Positions 24,201-33,941 are shown, numbered from the stretch's first letter. The stretch: DNA of 64,000 nt from Ophthalmolycus amberensis (GCA_024529925.1 JAFEUB010001797.1:496001-560000); one strand, 5' to 3'. Made by a program: numbers and translations. Notes: generated from the letters alone by a model not told the origin.

Positions 24201-26902
24201 TGTACATGGATAAATTAATATTAAATCGCATGTAGTTAACTACTGTTGTTAACACACTCCCATTGGCCCAAGATTATTTTACTTTTATTTTAAATGCCAC
24301 AATGTGAACATACAGTCTATGTGCACAAGACATATCCTTGTGCACATAGACTTACACGGCATACAAGGAGATCCACACCATAACTAAATATTGACTTGAT
24401 AGAAAAACATGTGTGCTCCTGATATCACAGGGTTTTATGATGTTCATCCTTATTGAGGCCAACCTATCAGATTGCTTTAAATCTTACCTTGATCAGTGCC
24501 TAACAGAACAAATCAAAGGGTTTCTTACCGAAAAACGTAATCGTGGGCATCAATTTCTTTCCCCATTTTAGAGCCATTTAGGATTCCTCCAGTGGCCACC
24601 ACAGCACAGCGCAGACACTTGTCACTGCCTGTCTTTGGAGGGAGTAGTGGCTCGTTTGGCTTTGGGATCAAATTCACTGCAGGCATCACTTCTGCAAAAA
24701 TACCCCCCCCCAAAAAAACATATTAAATACATTTTAAGATGCAAAATAGTTCACAACATTTTCTGCAAGCAAAACTTAAAAGCATATTGCTAATGGGTTG
24801 ATGTGGTTTCTTTAATATGTTAGCTTTTTACAGTCACAATGTCTTTAATGACAATGTGAAAGGTCTGGCTCATAGTGATGAACTGGAAGAACCAGTTGTA
24901 ACCTGAATCTCATCCTCTTTCCTAAGAAGTCCAGCAGCTGTACGTCACCTGCTCAGCATCAAAGGACAGCGAGAGACTGGCTGGTGAAGACAGCGGAGCA
25001 TTTACACGCTTGGCACGCGGAAGAATTTCCAGTTGGCTGCATTCTACAACCTCACAACCTCACCACTAGATGCCTCCCAAATCCTACACATTGCACCTAT
25101 AAAATATCTAATTTAAAACTATTGGTCATGCAGAGGGAACTCTGCTAAATTCAAATTTAGCACATATTTTAAACACATTTTTCTGCGATATCTGCAATGA
25201 CCTCAAATGGATCAGGTTATGATAGGTCGTAGGGCAGTGAGTCCCGCAACAGTTTTTGCACATTTTAGCAAATATCTGGTGACACATATTAACACCTACC
25301 ATCATGTTTGTACTCCATAAAACCAAAAGGATTGTTAAAATGTGAAAGCCGGTTCCACTCGCTCATGTTGGTTCTGTGCATAAACATGCGGACGTTGGGG
25401 AGGAAAGCCTTCTTGAAGCCTTCATCCTCAGAGTTTCGCAGAGACTCGGCACATGTCTGAGAATGTAAGATCAAATATTAAACTATGAAATAAAGTAAAA
25501 ATAAACAGAAAAAACACCTTTTCAATGTGTCTAAAACCATTGATCTAATGAAGCTGTTACAGAGGAAACATCAGGAAAAAAAGCGGAACAAATCCAACAG
25601 ATTGACAAATTTAAAAATGAAATTGATTGCTCTGAAACTTTAAGTGAAAAGCAAACACAAAACCCAAACAGCTCACGCCAAATACACACAACTGAACACA
25701 TAACTGTGCGGATTACCCCAGCAGCAACAAAGATAATACATTTGCTATGTTTCTGTCCTTTCTTGTCCTAACATGCTTACTGTCTGCCTGGGTGGAGCAT
25801 CCTGGTTATAAATATCATCAAAATCCCACCGAGGAGCCTTCTTGAAGGATTTTCGGGAGAGGACGGGCATGGGAGTCTCAGGCACAGCGCCAGGTGTAGT
25901 GCGTCTCGTTTGATCACTTTTTACCTCTGCCCCGTTTGTTTTTGTGGAATCAGCTATTTTTGTCAAGTTTTCTTCTACTTCTCCGGACCCAACCATTTCC
26001 TCATCTACTTGTCTGGTTAGTCCTGAGAAAGTGCTCCATCTGATGTGGAAATTTGACAAAAGAGCAATAGATAATGAATAATACAAGTATCAGCAAGACA
26101 CAGGTTTAAGTGAATTAATGTATAGTACTGTACCTGGAAATGTACTGATACACACTTCCGTTCTGATGTCTTTGCACTGGCTTCCTGGCCAACAAAGAAT
26201 TGACTTTAAAATCCTGCTGTTGGTTTACAAAGCACTGAATGGTTTAGGGCCAAAATACATCTCTGATCTGCTGCTACCTTATGAACCATCCCGACCCCTC
26301 AGGTCGTCTGGGACCGGTCTACTTTCTGTTCCCAGAGTCAGAACTAAACATGGAGAAGCAGCGTTCAGTTTTTCTGCTCCACATATCTGGAACAAAGTCC
26401 CAGAAAGCTGCAGGTCTGCTGAGACCCTCAGCTCATTTAAATCAAGATTGAAGACTTTTCTGTTTGCTGCTGCCTTTAATTGAACCACATTCAATTTATA
26501 TATTAATCAATTTCCTGCATTTCTGCATTTTACTAGTTTTTTTTTTTTTTTTATGTTTTAATGCAATGAATGTTCTTCATTGTTTTTAAATCTCCCTTTC
26601 TTTTGCCTTATGTTTTGATGCTTTTAATGGTTTTATGTGAAGCACTTTGAATTACCTTGTTGTTGAAATGTGCTATACAAATAAACTTGCCTTGCCTTGC
26701 CTTGCCTTGCCTTCCGTGGTAAAATAATGAGCTACTTAACCAGATAACAGTTTAAGAAATAAGATCCCGAGTTTTTACCTTAACTCGTTGTAAATACAAC
26801 TTACCCAATGCTTGATAAATGTCCAAATGTTGGAAAAATAAGTACAGTACAAACTGAAATCACAAGCAGCAAAGAAAAACCCCTGAAGGTTTGGATTGCC
26901 AT
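18231..26902 (-). CDS. st6galnac-like: ST6GALNAC1/2-like sialyltransferase, intact (unit 2)
   Basis: Nine minus-strand exons: 26805-26902, 25781-26039, 25300-25456, 24529-24691, 20254-20392, 20072-20175, 18970-19053, 18741-18840, 18231-18443. Lengths sum to 1317 nt, 438 codons plus stop, and every junction is AG/GT with matching phase. Family role: transfer of sialic acid from CMP-sialic acid in alpha-2,6 linkage to O-linked GalNAc in the Golgi lumen. Order of parts: N-terminal MAIQTFRGF then a hydrophobic anchor (residues 9-27, with a Pro absent from unit 3), stem to about 120, motif L (197-230), motif S (351-367), motif III (384-387), motif VS H401 to E406. Motif L reads CAVVATGGILNG where the family has VGNGG, and motif III is NYYI instead of an H-Y-Y type. 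A retrovirus lies 117 bp upstream of the start codon. Two L2 fragments sit in introns 1 and 4. Subfamily 1 versus 2 is not resolved. Confidence 0.85.
20692..22864. mobile_element. TIR DNA element, longest copy (unit 2, intron 4)
   Basis: Inverted ends as in unit 1 (TGCCGTGTTCACACCAAA and its inverse, with one base change before the right tip). This copy keeps about 930 bp lost from units 0 and 1. No transposase was recognised, so it depends on another element for movement. Confidence 0.55.
21880..22057. mobile_element. Nested 178-bp MITE (unit 2)
   Basis: Third copy of the near-palindromic element, in the same place inside the TIR element. CTAGGGGGG is CTTGGGGGG on the left arm here. Confidence 0.6.
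22890..23709 (+). mobile_element. 5'-truncated L2-clade LINE fragment (intron 4)
   Basis: Bounded by the 5-bp duplication TTCTC (22885-22889 and 23710-23714). Unit 1 has the uninterrupted site near 7010. The open frame to 23449 encodes the C-terminal part of an L2-type ORF2 (SRLDYCNGVFTALCKKS, HITPVLMSLHWLPVQQRIDF, ending SFKSRLKTFLFAAAFN). The 3' end is a short (CCTTG)n tail. There is no RT core, so it is inactive. Confidence 0.85.
24314..24352. repeat. 16-bp stem hairpin (unit 2)
   Basis: Same perfect inverted repeat as at 7619-7657, unchanged. Confidence 0.65.
26161..26710 (+). mobile_element. Short L2-clade LINE fragment (intron 1)
   Basis: Bounded by CTTCCG (26155-26160 and 26711-26716). 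The empty site is in unit 3 near 46370, with CTTCAG. The ORF2 tail runs to 26483 and is almost the same protein as in the fragment at 22890. It ends in four or more CCTTG units. It inserted after units 2 and 3 separated. Confidence 0.8.
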
Positions 26903-27837
26903 CCCTAAAGCTGAGAACTAATGTTTGGTTAAATACTGACGAGTGTTTGCTTTCTGATATTTTGAGACAGGTAACGGAGTAATCTTTGTGCATCATGTAA
27001 AGAAGAATGGGGTGGAACTTGTCAAAAAGAGATGAGTTCTCAGGACCAGCCTTAGATGAGGAATACAGGGTAGGCCTGTAAATTAGATTAAAAGGACACA
27101 AAGCGTAAAATTAAGAATTGGGAGAAGAAATAGAATAATTATTTTAAAGCAAGCACGAATTACATAACAAATGTAAAGTGATTTTAACAAAGGTCAACCT
27201 GATAATAATAATAATAGGTGTATTAGAGGAAGATTGCAGTTCGAGTGAAGGGGTGAGAATAGAGGAAGTGCTGAGTACAGGCCTGAAATGATGTAGAAAT
27301 AGCTTCTGCAGAGAGAGAAAATAAAGAGAAAGGGGGAAAAAAAGCATTATAAAGAGGAAGAATGAAGAATGATTATTTTAAAAGCTAGCGTGTGCTAAAT
27401 AAAGCGATGTACAACTGTAACAGAATCTGAGTAAGAGCGCAGACGGGGTGAGAATGACAGTTTAGAAAAGAGGAAGTGAGCTGAGAGCAGGCCTGGATGT
27501 GGAAATATCTGCTGCAGTGAGAAAAGGAGAGAAAATCTAATAAGTATTTTAAAAGCAAGCGTGTGCTGAATAAAGCGATTAAGAACTGTAACTGATTATA
27601 ACAACTGTAACTGATAACAACTGTAACTGATTAACAATTGTAACGGTGATTAAGATGACAAGCCTGAGTTAGAAATGTGTGTGTGTAGGAATGCAGAGAC
27701 GTTGGGATTGCAAAATCAGGCCTAACGGAAGGCAAGGTGATTTCCGCACGTCCACAATACAAGCACACCCACATTATGATGAGGAATGGATCAGGTGCCG
27801 AGTGGAAAAGGAGGGGGGTCAAGATAACCCAAAGATG

Positions 27838-27846
27838 TTATAAAAG
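27838..27846 (+). promoter_or_regulatory. TATA box of the 5' LTR
   Basis: TTATAAAAG lies about 30 bp before ACACACTGACAGACG, a plausible start of R. The identical box is at about 34934-34942 in the 3' LTR. Upstream are the TGTAACTG repeats. Confidence 0.6.
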
Positions 27847-28019
27847 AAGTAACACACTGACAGACGCGAGGATAACGTCGTAAGAGCCATCTTAGTGCTC
27901 CATTTGAGAGCCTGGACTTCGCTCTACGGACGCAGCGGTGGACTTCGTCTCTGCTCAAGGATGAAGAAAAGTTAGAAGAAAAGAAGAAAGAAGAAAGATG
28001 ACAGAAGCAAGACCGACAT

Positions 28020-28440
28020 CCACCTAAGAAGGACGCTCCACCTAAGAAGGACGAATCCATCCACCTAAGAAGGACGCTCCATCTAAGAAGGACGAATCCA
28101 TCCAAGTGAGAGGGACGCTCCACCTAAGAAGGACGAATCCATCCACCTAAGAAGGACGCTCCATCTAAGAAGGACGAATCCATCCAAGTGAGAGGGACGC
28201 TCCACCTAAGAAGGACGAATCCATCCACCTAAGAAGGACGCTCCATCTAAGAAGGACGAATCCATCCAAGTGAGAGGGACGCTCCACCTAAGAAGGACGA
28301 ATCCATCCACCTAAGAAGGACGCTCCACCTAAGAAGGACGAATCCATCCACCTAAGAAGGACGCTCCATCTAAGAAGGACGAATCCATCCAAGTGAGAAG
28401 GACGATCCATCCAAGAAGGAAGATCCAAGTAAGAAGGAAG
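28020..28440 (+). repeat. 82-bp higher-order tandem repeats in R
   Basis: The short module CTAAGAAGGACG recurs in variants about every 18-23 bp. The compound unit starting CCAAGTGAGAGGGACGCTCC repeats at 28102, 28184 and 28266, exactly 82 bp apart, with a degenerate fourth start near 28388. It lies in the transcribed leader. Frames read across it on the minus strand are by-products. Confidence 0.8.
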
Positions 28441-28759
28441 AAAGACGAGAAAAGATGAAAGCAGAAGACGGCCCTTCTATGAGCAGAGATTGAAAGACGA
28501 AGAATCACCTATCCTCCCTGCTCAACTTTAACAAGATCAAAGATCGCTGAACAGAGCTCGTTTGCCGAGCAGGCAGGAGTGAGGAGGGTCTGGCCAGACC
28601 TTCACCCCTGACAACGCCAAAAGAAGAACTATTCACCTCACCTGAAGCCAGCTCCAACCTCTAACCATGAATATCACAAAAGAATTGACAGTAAGAAATC
28701 ATGTGTAGTATTATTATTTTGTGTGAGCTGAAGCTTTGCCCTTGCTAAATCTATTTTGC

Positions 28760-28765
28760 AATAAA
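28760..28765 (+). terminator. LTR polyadenylation signal
   Basis: AATAAA in GCAATAAATATC, followed by AT-rich sequence. It defines the likely end of R shortly after. It is about 900 bp from the TATA box, so the 5' copy must be bypassed or the R region is exceptionally long. Confidence 0.5.
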
Positions 28766-29208
28766 TATCTAACCTGCATTTAAAGTAAAATTCTCAATTG
28801 CATTAATTTTGCATAAGTAGTAAATGTTCCTCATGGTAGTAAAAAGTTAAATCTATGCATGTCTAACAACTGAGTTCTGAATGGTTATCCTAATATCCAC
28901 TTAACAAACCCTTACGGCTTTATGAGTAATCCTAGCCGTTAAAACCAAACCTGGCAATTTACCAAGAGCACGGATCCAAAAGAGGAAGCTACCACAACTG
29001 ACGTGACAGGTAGGTGCGCCCGGGGCTAAGGCGGCCCCTCAGCCGAGTGCACGCTTACCTGAGGAAGCAGGGAAGACGTCAGGAATAACGGTAGTTAGCG
29101 GGCCAGGCGAGTTCCTCGAAACAACACCAGCTTACCAACCTTTTAATAGAGAGCTGAGTCAATAATTAGCCCCGTATCGGGCCAAGGAAAACCTCCAGAT
29201 CTAACACG

Positions 29209-29220
29209 TGGCGCCCAACA
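29209..29220 (+). promoter_or_regulatory. Primer binding site, tRNA-Lys type
   Basis: TGGCGCCCAACA begins two bases after the LTR end. TGGCGCCC matches the 3' end of tRNA-Lys, the primer of several complex retroviruses. The match weakens after base 12. Confidence 0.7.
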
Positions 29221-29740
29221 GGAAGAAGAACCCCGGCAGCCAAGAGAGGCTGTCGTTCGTGTACGAAAGACCCGAGGAAAAGAGACTTGGGCAGAAAGTA
29301 ATGCTGCCCAACGCTCTGTGAAGTCCGATTGCGAGACATCCACGCATCGAAGCTGTTCGTGGTATTTACAAGCCAGCACAGGAGAAGCCGCAGGCGACGG
29401 GTTGTATCGACCAGCCCGACCTGTAGAGGGGCCAGAGCCCGACCCCATCCCTTACTCAACGCGCGACGAGAGGCTTTGGGAGGACGGCAACTCGAGACAA
29501 CAAAGACAAAGACATAGTCCAAGAAAGCAAGAGAAGCAGAAGGACCAGAGAACCAGAGATGGCCCAGAGAAGGACCAGAGAAACAGAGATGGCCCAGAGA
29601 AGGACCAGAGAACCAGAGATGACGCAAGAGGTTTAAAAGCTTGGGCCCGGAAGTCTTTCCACAGACTGACGAGTGGAGGACGGAATCGCAGTAGCAGCGA
29701 ATAGAAGCATCGTTGCAGAAAACGGAACTTGATTGTCGAA
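29221..29740 (+). other. Retroviral leader with 30-bp tandem repeats
   Basis: No ATG-initiated gene. A frame open from 29318 to 29704 has no Met codon and encodes repeats of KDQRTRDGPE from three 30-bp units (about 29540-29620). It may be a packaging leader or the scar of a deleted gag. Confidence 0.5.
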
Positions 29741-30100
29741 ATGTCGCTGCCAAACCGACCAAATAAAGAAGGACAGAAAAGAAAAAGAATCTCTCCGCCT
29801 CTCCGACCACGAAAAAGGTACGCACGGCTGGGTTTGTGTGCGGACGCAGACGGTGACTGTATAGGACCCCTCCCGCAACCCCTGTCGTTGGAAGTCACCT
29901 ATTACAGATGGGTGTGGAGGGGGCTGGACCTAAGGATTGGTCGACACCCCTCGGTGCTATATCATCAGCTCCTAAAAGGAAGGGTGACACAGAGTGACCC
30001 TGACTCTCCGAGCTGCAGCTCTAGCTGCCGCGAACGACCAAAGGAACTCAACCCACCGGACTCTCCTCTGGCACATCCCTCACCAACATCATGGACTTAA
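29741..30100 (+). CDS. Small basic ORF upstream of env
   Basis: 119 codons from ATG 29741, overlapping the env start by 10 nt. The first 25 residues hold two basic clusters (KEGQKRKR and RPRKRY), which could serve as a nuclear or RNA-binding signal. The middle (TYYRWVWRGLDLRIG) is unlike any family I know. A potential splice donor, AAAG/GTACGC, follows the basic region near 29817, so the N terminus might instead be a first exon joined to a 3' ORF, as in Rev- or Rex-type genes. Function unknown; the link to known regulators is inferred only from composition. Confidence 0.45.
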   Translation: MSLPNRPNKEGQKRKRISPPLRPRKRYARLGLCADADGDCIGPLPQPLSLEVTYYRWVWRGLDLRIGRHPSVLYHQLLKGRVTQSDPDSPSCSSSCRERPKELNPPDSPLAHPSPTSWT

Positions 30101-32613
30101 CGCCCCCACATCTTCCACATTGGGGTGTTCAAGAATTTAGGCGGAACACAAGCCTAAACCCCAACTCAATTAGGAACAAAGGCAAGCGACAGCGACAGTC
30201 AAATCAACAACCACGGAATGGAAAAAGGTTATGTTTTTGCGTAATGGCTAAAGTGGTGGCGGTGTTGACAGGATTAGGAGCCATCCTGGCTATACTGTAC
30301 CACTACGGTAGTGTCCCATGGGCCCTGACTCACGTTAGGGTGTCCTACACTACCACAAAGAGGTTCGACCAGACATGCTGGACGGTTGAACCTGTAACAA
30401 TCATTCTCTCCAAATTCACTGGATGGCGGAGAACCTTGCCCCAGTTGGACCTCGAGGTTGTGCCCGAAGCACACCGTCAAGTCCAAGAAGGGGGTGAGAC
30501 GATACCGAACCAAACTGCTACTATCATCACGTGGATGACTATCTGGGAACAGAAAAGTGGAATCAACGAGACGGGTAAAGAAGCAGACTGGGCGGGAGAA
30601 TTCCAAAGAGTAATAGAGAACTCGACATGGAGGGTAGATGACGTATCTACGGAGGGAGAAGAGATGAAGATAACTGTCATGATGCAGAAAGCAAGAGAAG
30701 AAAAAAGGGCACAGTGTAATTGGATCTACCCCGAAAACGGTGTCCCAAGCTGGTACTGTTCATGGGCATGTGTCTCATGGGCAGAGAGAGGGACCAAGGG
30801 ATACTGGAAACCCGAGGTAACATATGCAGCGAGCCACCGCAATGATACGTGTTTGACGATTATGCCGGCAGAAGGGATGTTCTGGGGACACTACAATCTC
30901 ACCTGCGAGGCCACACCGCCACGACGTACATCCCGGTGGCTTGAGGTGAGGCCATCGGGTAACACCACCACCGGCCAGCAATATAACATCTCAAGCCAGG
31001 CCATGAAGGACACGCAGAGGGAAACGGAGGAGAACGTAAGACCTACAGCTCAGGAGGCCAAAGAGTGGCATCCGCTGCCAGAGTTCAAGCCGCGTGACAC
31101 CAGTCATCGGAGAAACATGAGCAGGAAATTGGCAAGAGAGTGTACGCGGAAAAAACTCCCTCAACTGGATAAGTGTTTCTGGAACGTGTTCTTTTATTGC
31201 GAAGCCCAGAATTACTTTGTAATAACTCCGGTTAACAAACCACAGTATCAGGCTCAGAAGTTCATCTATCAACCCCAGCCCAATGCCAGGCATGAGAAAT
31301 GGCTCAACGACACCCTGCCCTGGATATGGGTAACCCCGCTGACACACTTCAGAGGGTCCTTCAGTCGGGGATACTCCAGAACCAGCCACGGCCTTTTGGG
31401 ACCAAGGACGACCGATATGTATGTACAGAAACTGCCAAAACCAGAAGATTTGATGACAGCCCCAAAAGGGGATTTCCAAAAAATTGACACCTGTGTGACC
31501 AACAAAATGTTCAATGCTCTGAATGGTTCAGAGTATCTAGCCGACGGGGCCTCCCCACGCTGCACACTCTGGCAAGAGTGGCACCGGGTTTGGGGGACAT
31601 GGAAATATGACTGTACAGGCCTGAAAGAAAATCAAATGATCAAAGGGATCCTGCAAGCTTGGAAGGAGGCCCATACCAGAGATGATAGCTCAACTTGGTG
31701 GGGCCTACAGAAAGACGAAGTGTTAGACTGGGTTGTGCCGTGCCTAACTCAGACAACAAATTACTGGGTGAAGTATCAGTACATCGCCACAGTGTACTCC
31801 AAAGACAGGGACATCTGGCCCGGGGTATGGAGCAAACCAGAACCATATGTAGGTCCACGACCCTGGAAGATGGAGTGTAACCAAGGAAACACGACCTGCA
31901 ACATCAGCCTGGCCGGGAGACATTGTGAGACCGTGCCAGGATGGACGGACCATTGCCAAAAACACTATGGAAATGAGTATGAAACCCATGTGCAAGAAGT
32001 AACCTGGATGAAAGGACAAGACAAGAAATGGAGGAGAACAGGACCAGTAACAAGCAGTTGTACCAACTTAATCCTGGGCCATCGTATGAAAGACAGGGAA
32101 AATGTGAACGGACAAATCATTCCTCCAGTAACAGACCCTACAGTTTTTCTAGCTGAGGGTCACGCCTTCAGGAAGAGCCTGTGTGAAGGTAAGGAAGATA
32201 AAGGATTTGAGTGGATAGGGCCTAATCGCCTATATGGGAATGGGACGTGCTATTCACCAGAGGAACACTGGCTAAGTTGCGGGAGCGGCCGACGAGAACA
32301 CGAGTGCACTTGGATCGAATTGACGGGAGCCTCCATGGTCGGGACGGCCACAATGGTAGTTGAAGAAGTGGCAGGGAAGATTGGAGAAGGATTCTTGATC
32401 GTGCAGGGCTGGATGGGGACTTTGTTTTCCTGGCTTTGGCCCTATTTGTTGATGATGGTTGGAATTGTGATTCTAGGCATAGTAACATGTGCCGCCATTA
32501 AGGGCGGGGTTGCAGCTACTGTAGCCTCGTGCTTTAAGAAGAACTCGAGGAAGAAAAGAGAAGTAGAGGAGAGGCCCCTCCTACGGACAAGGGAGGGGCA
32601 AACCCACCTCTAA
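30091..32613 (+). CDS. env: Retroviral envelope-like glycoprotein, 840 aa, intact ORF
   Basis: One uninterrupted frame. Residues 1-50 are basic and cytoplasmic in character. A hydrophobic segment (about 47-71, including VMAKVVAVLTGLGAILAIL) could be a signal anchor or leader peptide. A second ATG at 30244 would start just before it. The ectodomain is Cys- and Trp-rich with more than ten N-x-S/T sites. Near the C terminus is a membrane segment (about 780-808, LLMMVGIVILGIVTC) and a 30-residue tail rich in basic residues (NSRKKREVEER). I see no CX6CC motif of gamma-type transmembrane subunits and no convincing RXKR cleavage site. The long N-terminal leader with its own membrane segment recalls foamy-virus Env, but no sequence motif proves kinship. 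Envelope identity rests on position after the LTR leader, length and layout. Confidence 0.65.
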   Translation: MDLTPPHLPHWGVQEFRRNTSLNPNSIRNKGKRQRQSNQQPRNGKRLCFCVMAKVVAVLTGLGAILAILYHYGSVPWALTHVRVSYTTTKRFDQTCWTVEPVTIILSKFTGWRRTLPQLDLEVVPEAHRQVQEGGETIPNQTATIITWMTIWEQKSGINETGKEADWAGEFQRVIENSTWRVDDVSTEGEEMKITVMMQKAREEKRAQCNWIYPENGVPSWYCSWACVSWAERGTKGYWKPEVTYAASHRNDTCLTIMPAEGMFWGHYNLTCEATPPRRTSRWLEVRPSGNTTTGQQYNISSQAMKDTQRETEENVRPTAQEAKEWHPLPEFKPRDTSHRRNMSRKLARECTRKKLPQLDKCFWNVFFYCEAQNYFVITPVNKPQYQAQKFIYQPQPNARHEKWLNDTLPWIWVTPLTHFRGSFSRGYSRTSHGLLGPRTTDMYVQKLPKPEDLMTAPKGDFQKIDTCVTNKMFNALNGSEYLADGASPRCTLWQEWHRVWGTWKYDCTGLKENQMIKGILQAWKEAHTRDDSSTWWGLQKDEVLDWVVPCLTQTTNYWVKYQYIATVYSKDRDIWPGVWSKPEPYVGPRPWKMECNQGNTTCNISLAGRHCETVPGWTDHCQKHYGNEYETHVQEVTWMKGQDKKWRRTGPVTSSCTNLILGHRMKDRENVNGQIIPPVTDPTVFLAEGHAFRKSLCEGKEDKGFEWIGPNRLYGNGTCYSPEEHWLSCGSGRREHECTWIELTGASMVGTATMVVEEVAGKIGEGFLIVQGWMGTLFSWLWPYLLMMVGIVILGIVTCAAIKGGVAATVASCFKKNSRKKREVEERPLLRTREGQTHL

Positions 32614-32746
32614 AAGGGTGGACACTGGAGCGCCACAGCCATTGCAGACCTGGAACCCCAACCAAGAGCCTCTAAAAAATAGAAAGAAAGTTACCAAAAG
32701 CCAAGATGACCAACGTCAACAATACCACAACCACGAACCTCCAGAA

Positions 32747-33463
32747 ATGACCACATTCGGAGTGAGTATAACAGAAGTATTCCAAAACTCCTCTGACGCA
32801 GAACCCGCAGCTGTAATCAGGTTAACCAGGCTGGACTTTTGGGTCCTTGAAATCATATGGTTCTTCTACTGTTGCATGGGCAAATGGTCCATAGATCAGC
32901 CACTAAGAATGCTGGCCCTAGCTGTAGGGTGTCTGAAAACAATGATTGAAAACATCTATCGAGGATCAATGTGGCTCACCCTGTCCTGGTTCGCAACTTA
33001 CCTCCTGGGGAGAATCCACATCGACTCCACCCGATTCGGCCTAATGAAAGGAGGAATGGTGAGCATCTGGCTGGGAATCGACATCGCTGGGGTTCTCTAC
33101 CAACCGATGAAACCAGTGTCAATCATCATCGAGGCAACAATGGCAGTGGCAGCGCTAGCATATCTCGTGGTCATGACCATGGCTATGAAGGAAAGAGGAA
33201 GAGGGCGTTGGCTCCACAAGATCGGCGCCATTGCTCGTTGGGGCCTAGGTTGGGGCACAACTGTCGCCATCTACTGGGCGGGTTCCGAATCATCGATTGG
33301 TATAGCAGCATGGCTCATGATGTATGAGCCTCTGTTTCCAAGAAAGAACGGGCCTACAAGCCCAGGCCTAACACCTCCTCCAATGGTGTTGGCGTCTCCA
33401 TGGCTGCATTCCCTGGCTGAAAGGCGCTCCACAAAGCGCTCCAATACCGAGAGGGGGCCTTAA
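32747..33463 (+). CDS. Multi-pass membrane ORF downstream of env
   Basis: The frame is open from 32618, and its first ATG is at 32747, giving 238 aa. It lies 133 bp after the env stop. It has four to six hydrophobic segments: around FWVLEIIWFFYCCMG, MLALAVGCLK with MWLTLSWFATYLLG, MVSIWLGIDIAGVLY, IIIEATMAVAALAYLVVM, and WGTTVAIYWAG with IGIAAWLMM. A Pro-rich then basic tail ends the protein. This is not a domain of any retroviral core gene I know. It could be a viral accessory membrane protein or a captured host gene. Because the ORF is open across the whole hydrophobic stretch in a young provirus, I think it is a real gene. Confidence 0.55.
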   Translation: MTTFGVSITEVFQNSSDAEPAAVIRLTRLDFWVLEIIWFFYCCMGKWSIDQPLRMLALAVGCLKTMIENIYRGSMWLTLSWFATYLLGRIHIDSTRFGLMKGGMVSIWLGIDIAGVLYQPMKPVSIIIEATMAVAALAYLVVMTMAMKERGRGRWLHKIGAIARWGLGWGTTVAIYWAGSESSIGIAAWLMMYEPLFPRKNGPTSPGLTPPPMVLASPWLHSLAERRSTKRSNTERGP

Positions 33464-33668
33464 AAAGAATGAGAATAAGACTACCCCCGGCTAAGCTTGC
33501 TATGCTTAAAAAAGCGGCTAAGCTTGCTATGCTTAAAAAAGCAGCTAGCTTTGCTTGTAAAAACGCGCTAAAAAAGTAATAATTAATGAAGTCTTTGTGA
33601 TCAACATCATTTAAAGAGGATGCCCGCTGTATCTGCTGTGGAATCCTCACGGAGCAGATATTGCACCT
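33464..33668 (+). other. Short non-coding stretch with duplicated 30-bp unit
   Basis: CTAAGCTTGCTATGCTTAAA occurs twice in tandem (about 33490-33545), followed by a decayed third copy. No ORF of note on the plus strand. Confidence 0.5.
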
Positions 33669-33941
33669 ATGGGAGGTAACCCCGGCCCTATGGTGCACCC
33701 GGTGCTACCTGGGGCATTTCCCGATAGGAGCAGCCAGCGGTATCTTCTGGAAGGGAAGTATCCCTTATATACCTGCAATAAACGTGGTCGAAGGTATGGA
33801 AGAAGAAACCTGGCCCGGCCTCGTCCCTATCCCCGCTCCCCTCTCTCCAAACACCAACGGGTTAGCCCAAGTGACAACCCTGAAAGGCCAGCCGAAAGAA
33901 AGACGGGAGGAACACCTTCCGGGGGTATCTACCAGGGATGA
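33669..33941 (+). CDS. Arginine-rich ORF near the 3' LTR
   Basis: 90 codons from ATG. It starts MGGNPG, so Gly2 could be acylated. Residues 37-56 hold a dense basic run (CNKRGRRYGRRNLARPRP) of the kind used by Tat- or Rev-like RNA-binding peptides. The end overlaps the acidic frame by 4 nt (ATGA). An alternative frame on the same strand (33661-34002) is also open, so the coding choice is uncertain. Confidence 0.4.
   Translation: MGGNPGPMVHPVLPGAFPDRSSQRYLLEGKYPLYTCNKRGRRYGRRNLARPRPYPRSPLSKHQRVSPSDNPERPAERKTGGTPSGGIYQG

Larger units (their letters stand above)
27020..29206 (+). repeat. 5' LTR (LTR-A family)
   Basis: Runs from TGTCAAAAAG to GATCTAACA. From the TATA box and poly-A signal, U3 is about 850 bp, R about 900 bp and U5 about 430 bp. 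R is unusually long and holds an 82-bp repeat array. A good splice donor, CAG/GTAGGT, sits in U5 near 29010, and another, ACA/GTAAGA, near 28690. Either could make spliced leaders. Confidence 0.85.

Noticed and set aside
27791..28123. 110-codon minus-strand frame with FLGG and LLRW repeats in the LTR, also at 34887-35219
   Set aside because: It is the 82-bp DNA repeat read backwards. An LTR repeat array, not a gene.
28020..28440. Possible CRISPR-like array
   Set aside because: Modules vary in spacing with no unique spacers, and it sits in a vertebrate LTR. A satellite-like tandem repeat.
29143..29898. Long minus-strand frames across the retroviral leader
   Set aside because: Antisense to the leader and repeats; composition follows the purine-rich plus strand.
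30091..32613. Assigning the envelope to foamy viruses or another named genus
   Set aside because: Only the layout is similar. The N-terminal WxxW of spumavirus leader peptides and the CX6CC of gamma-type Env were not found, and no pol is present for placement.
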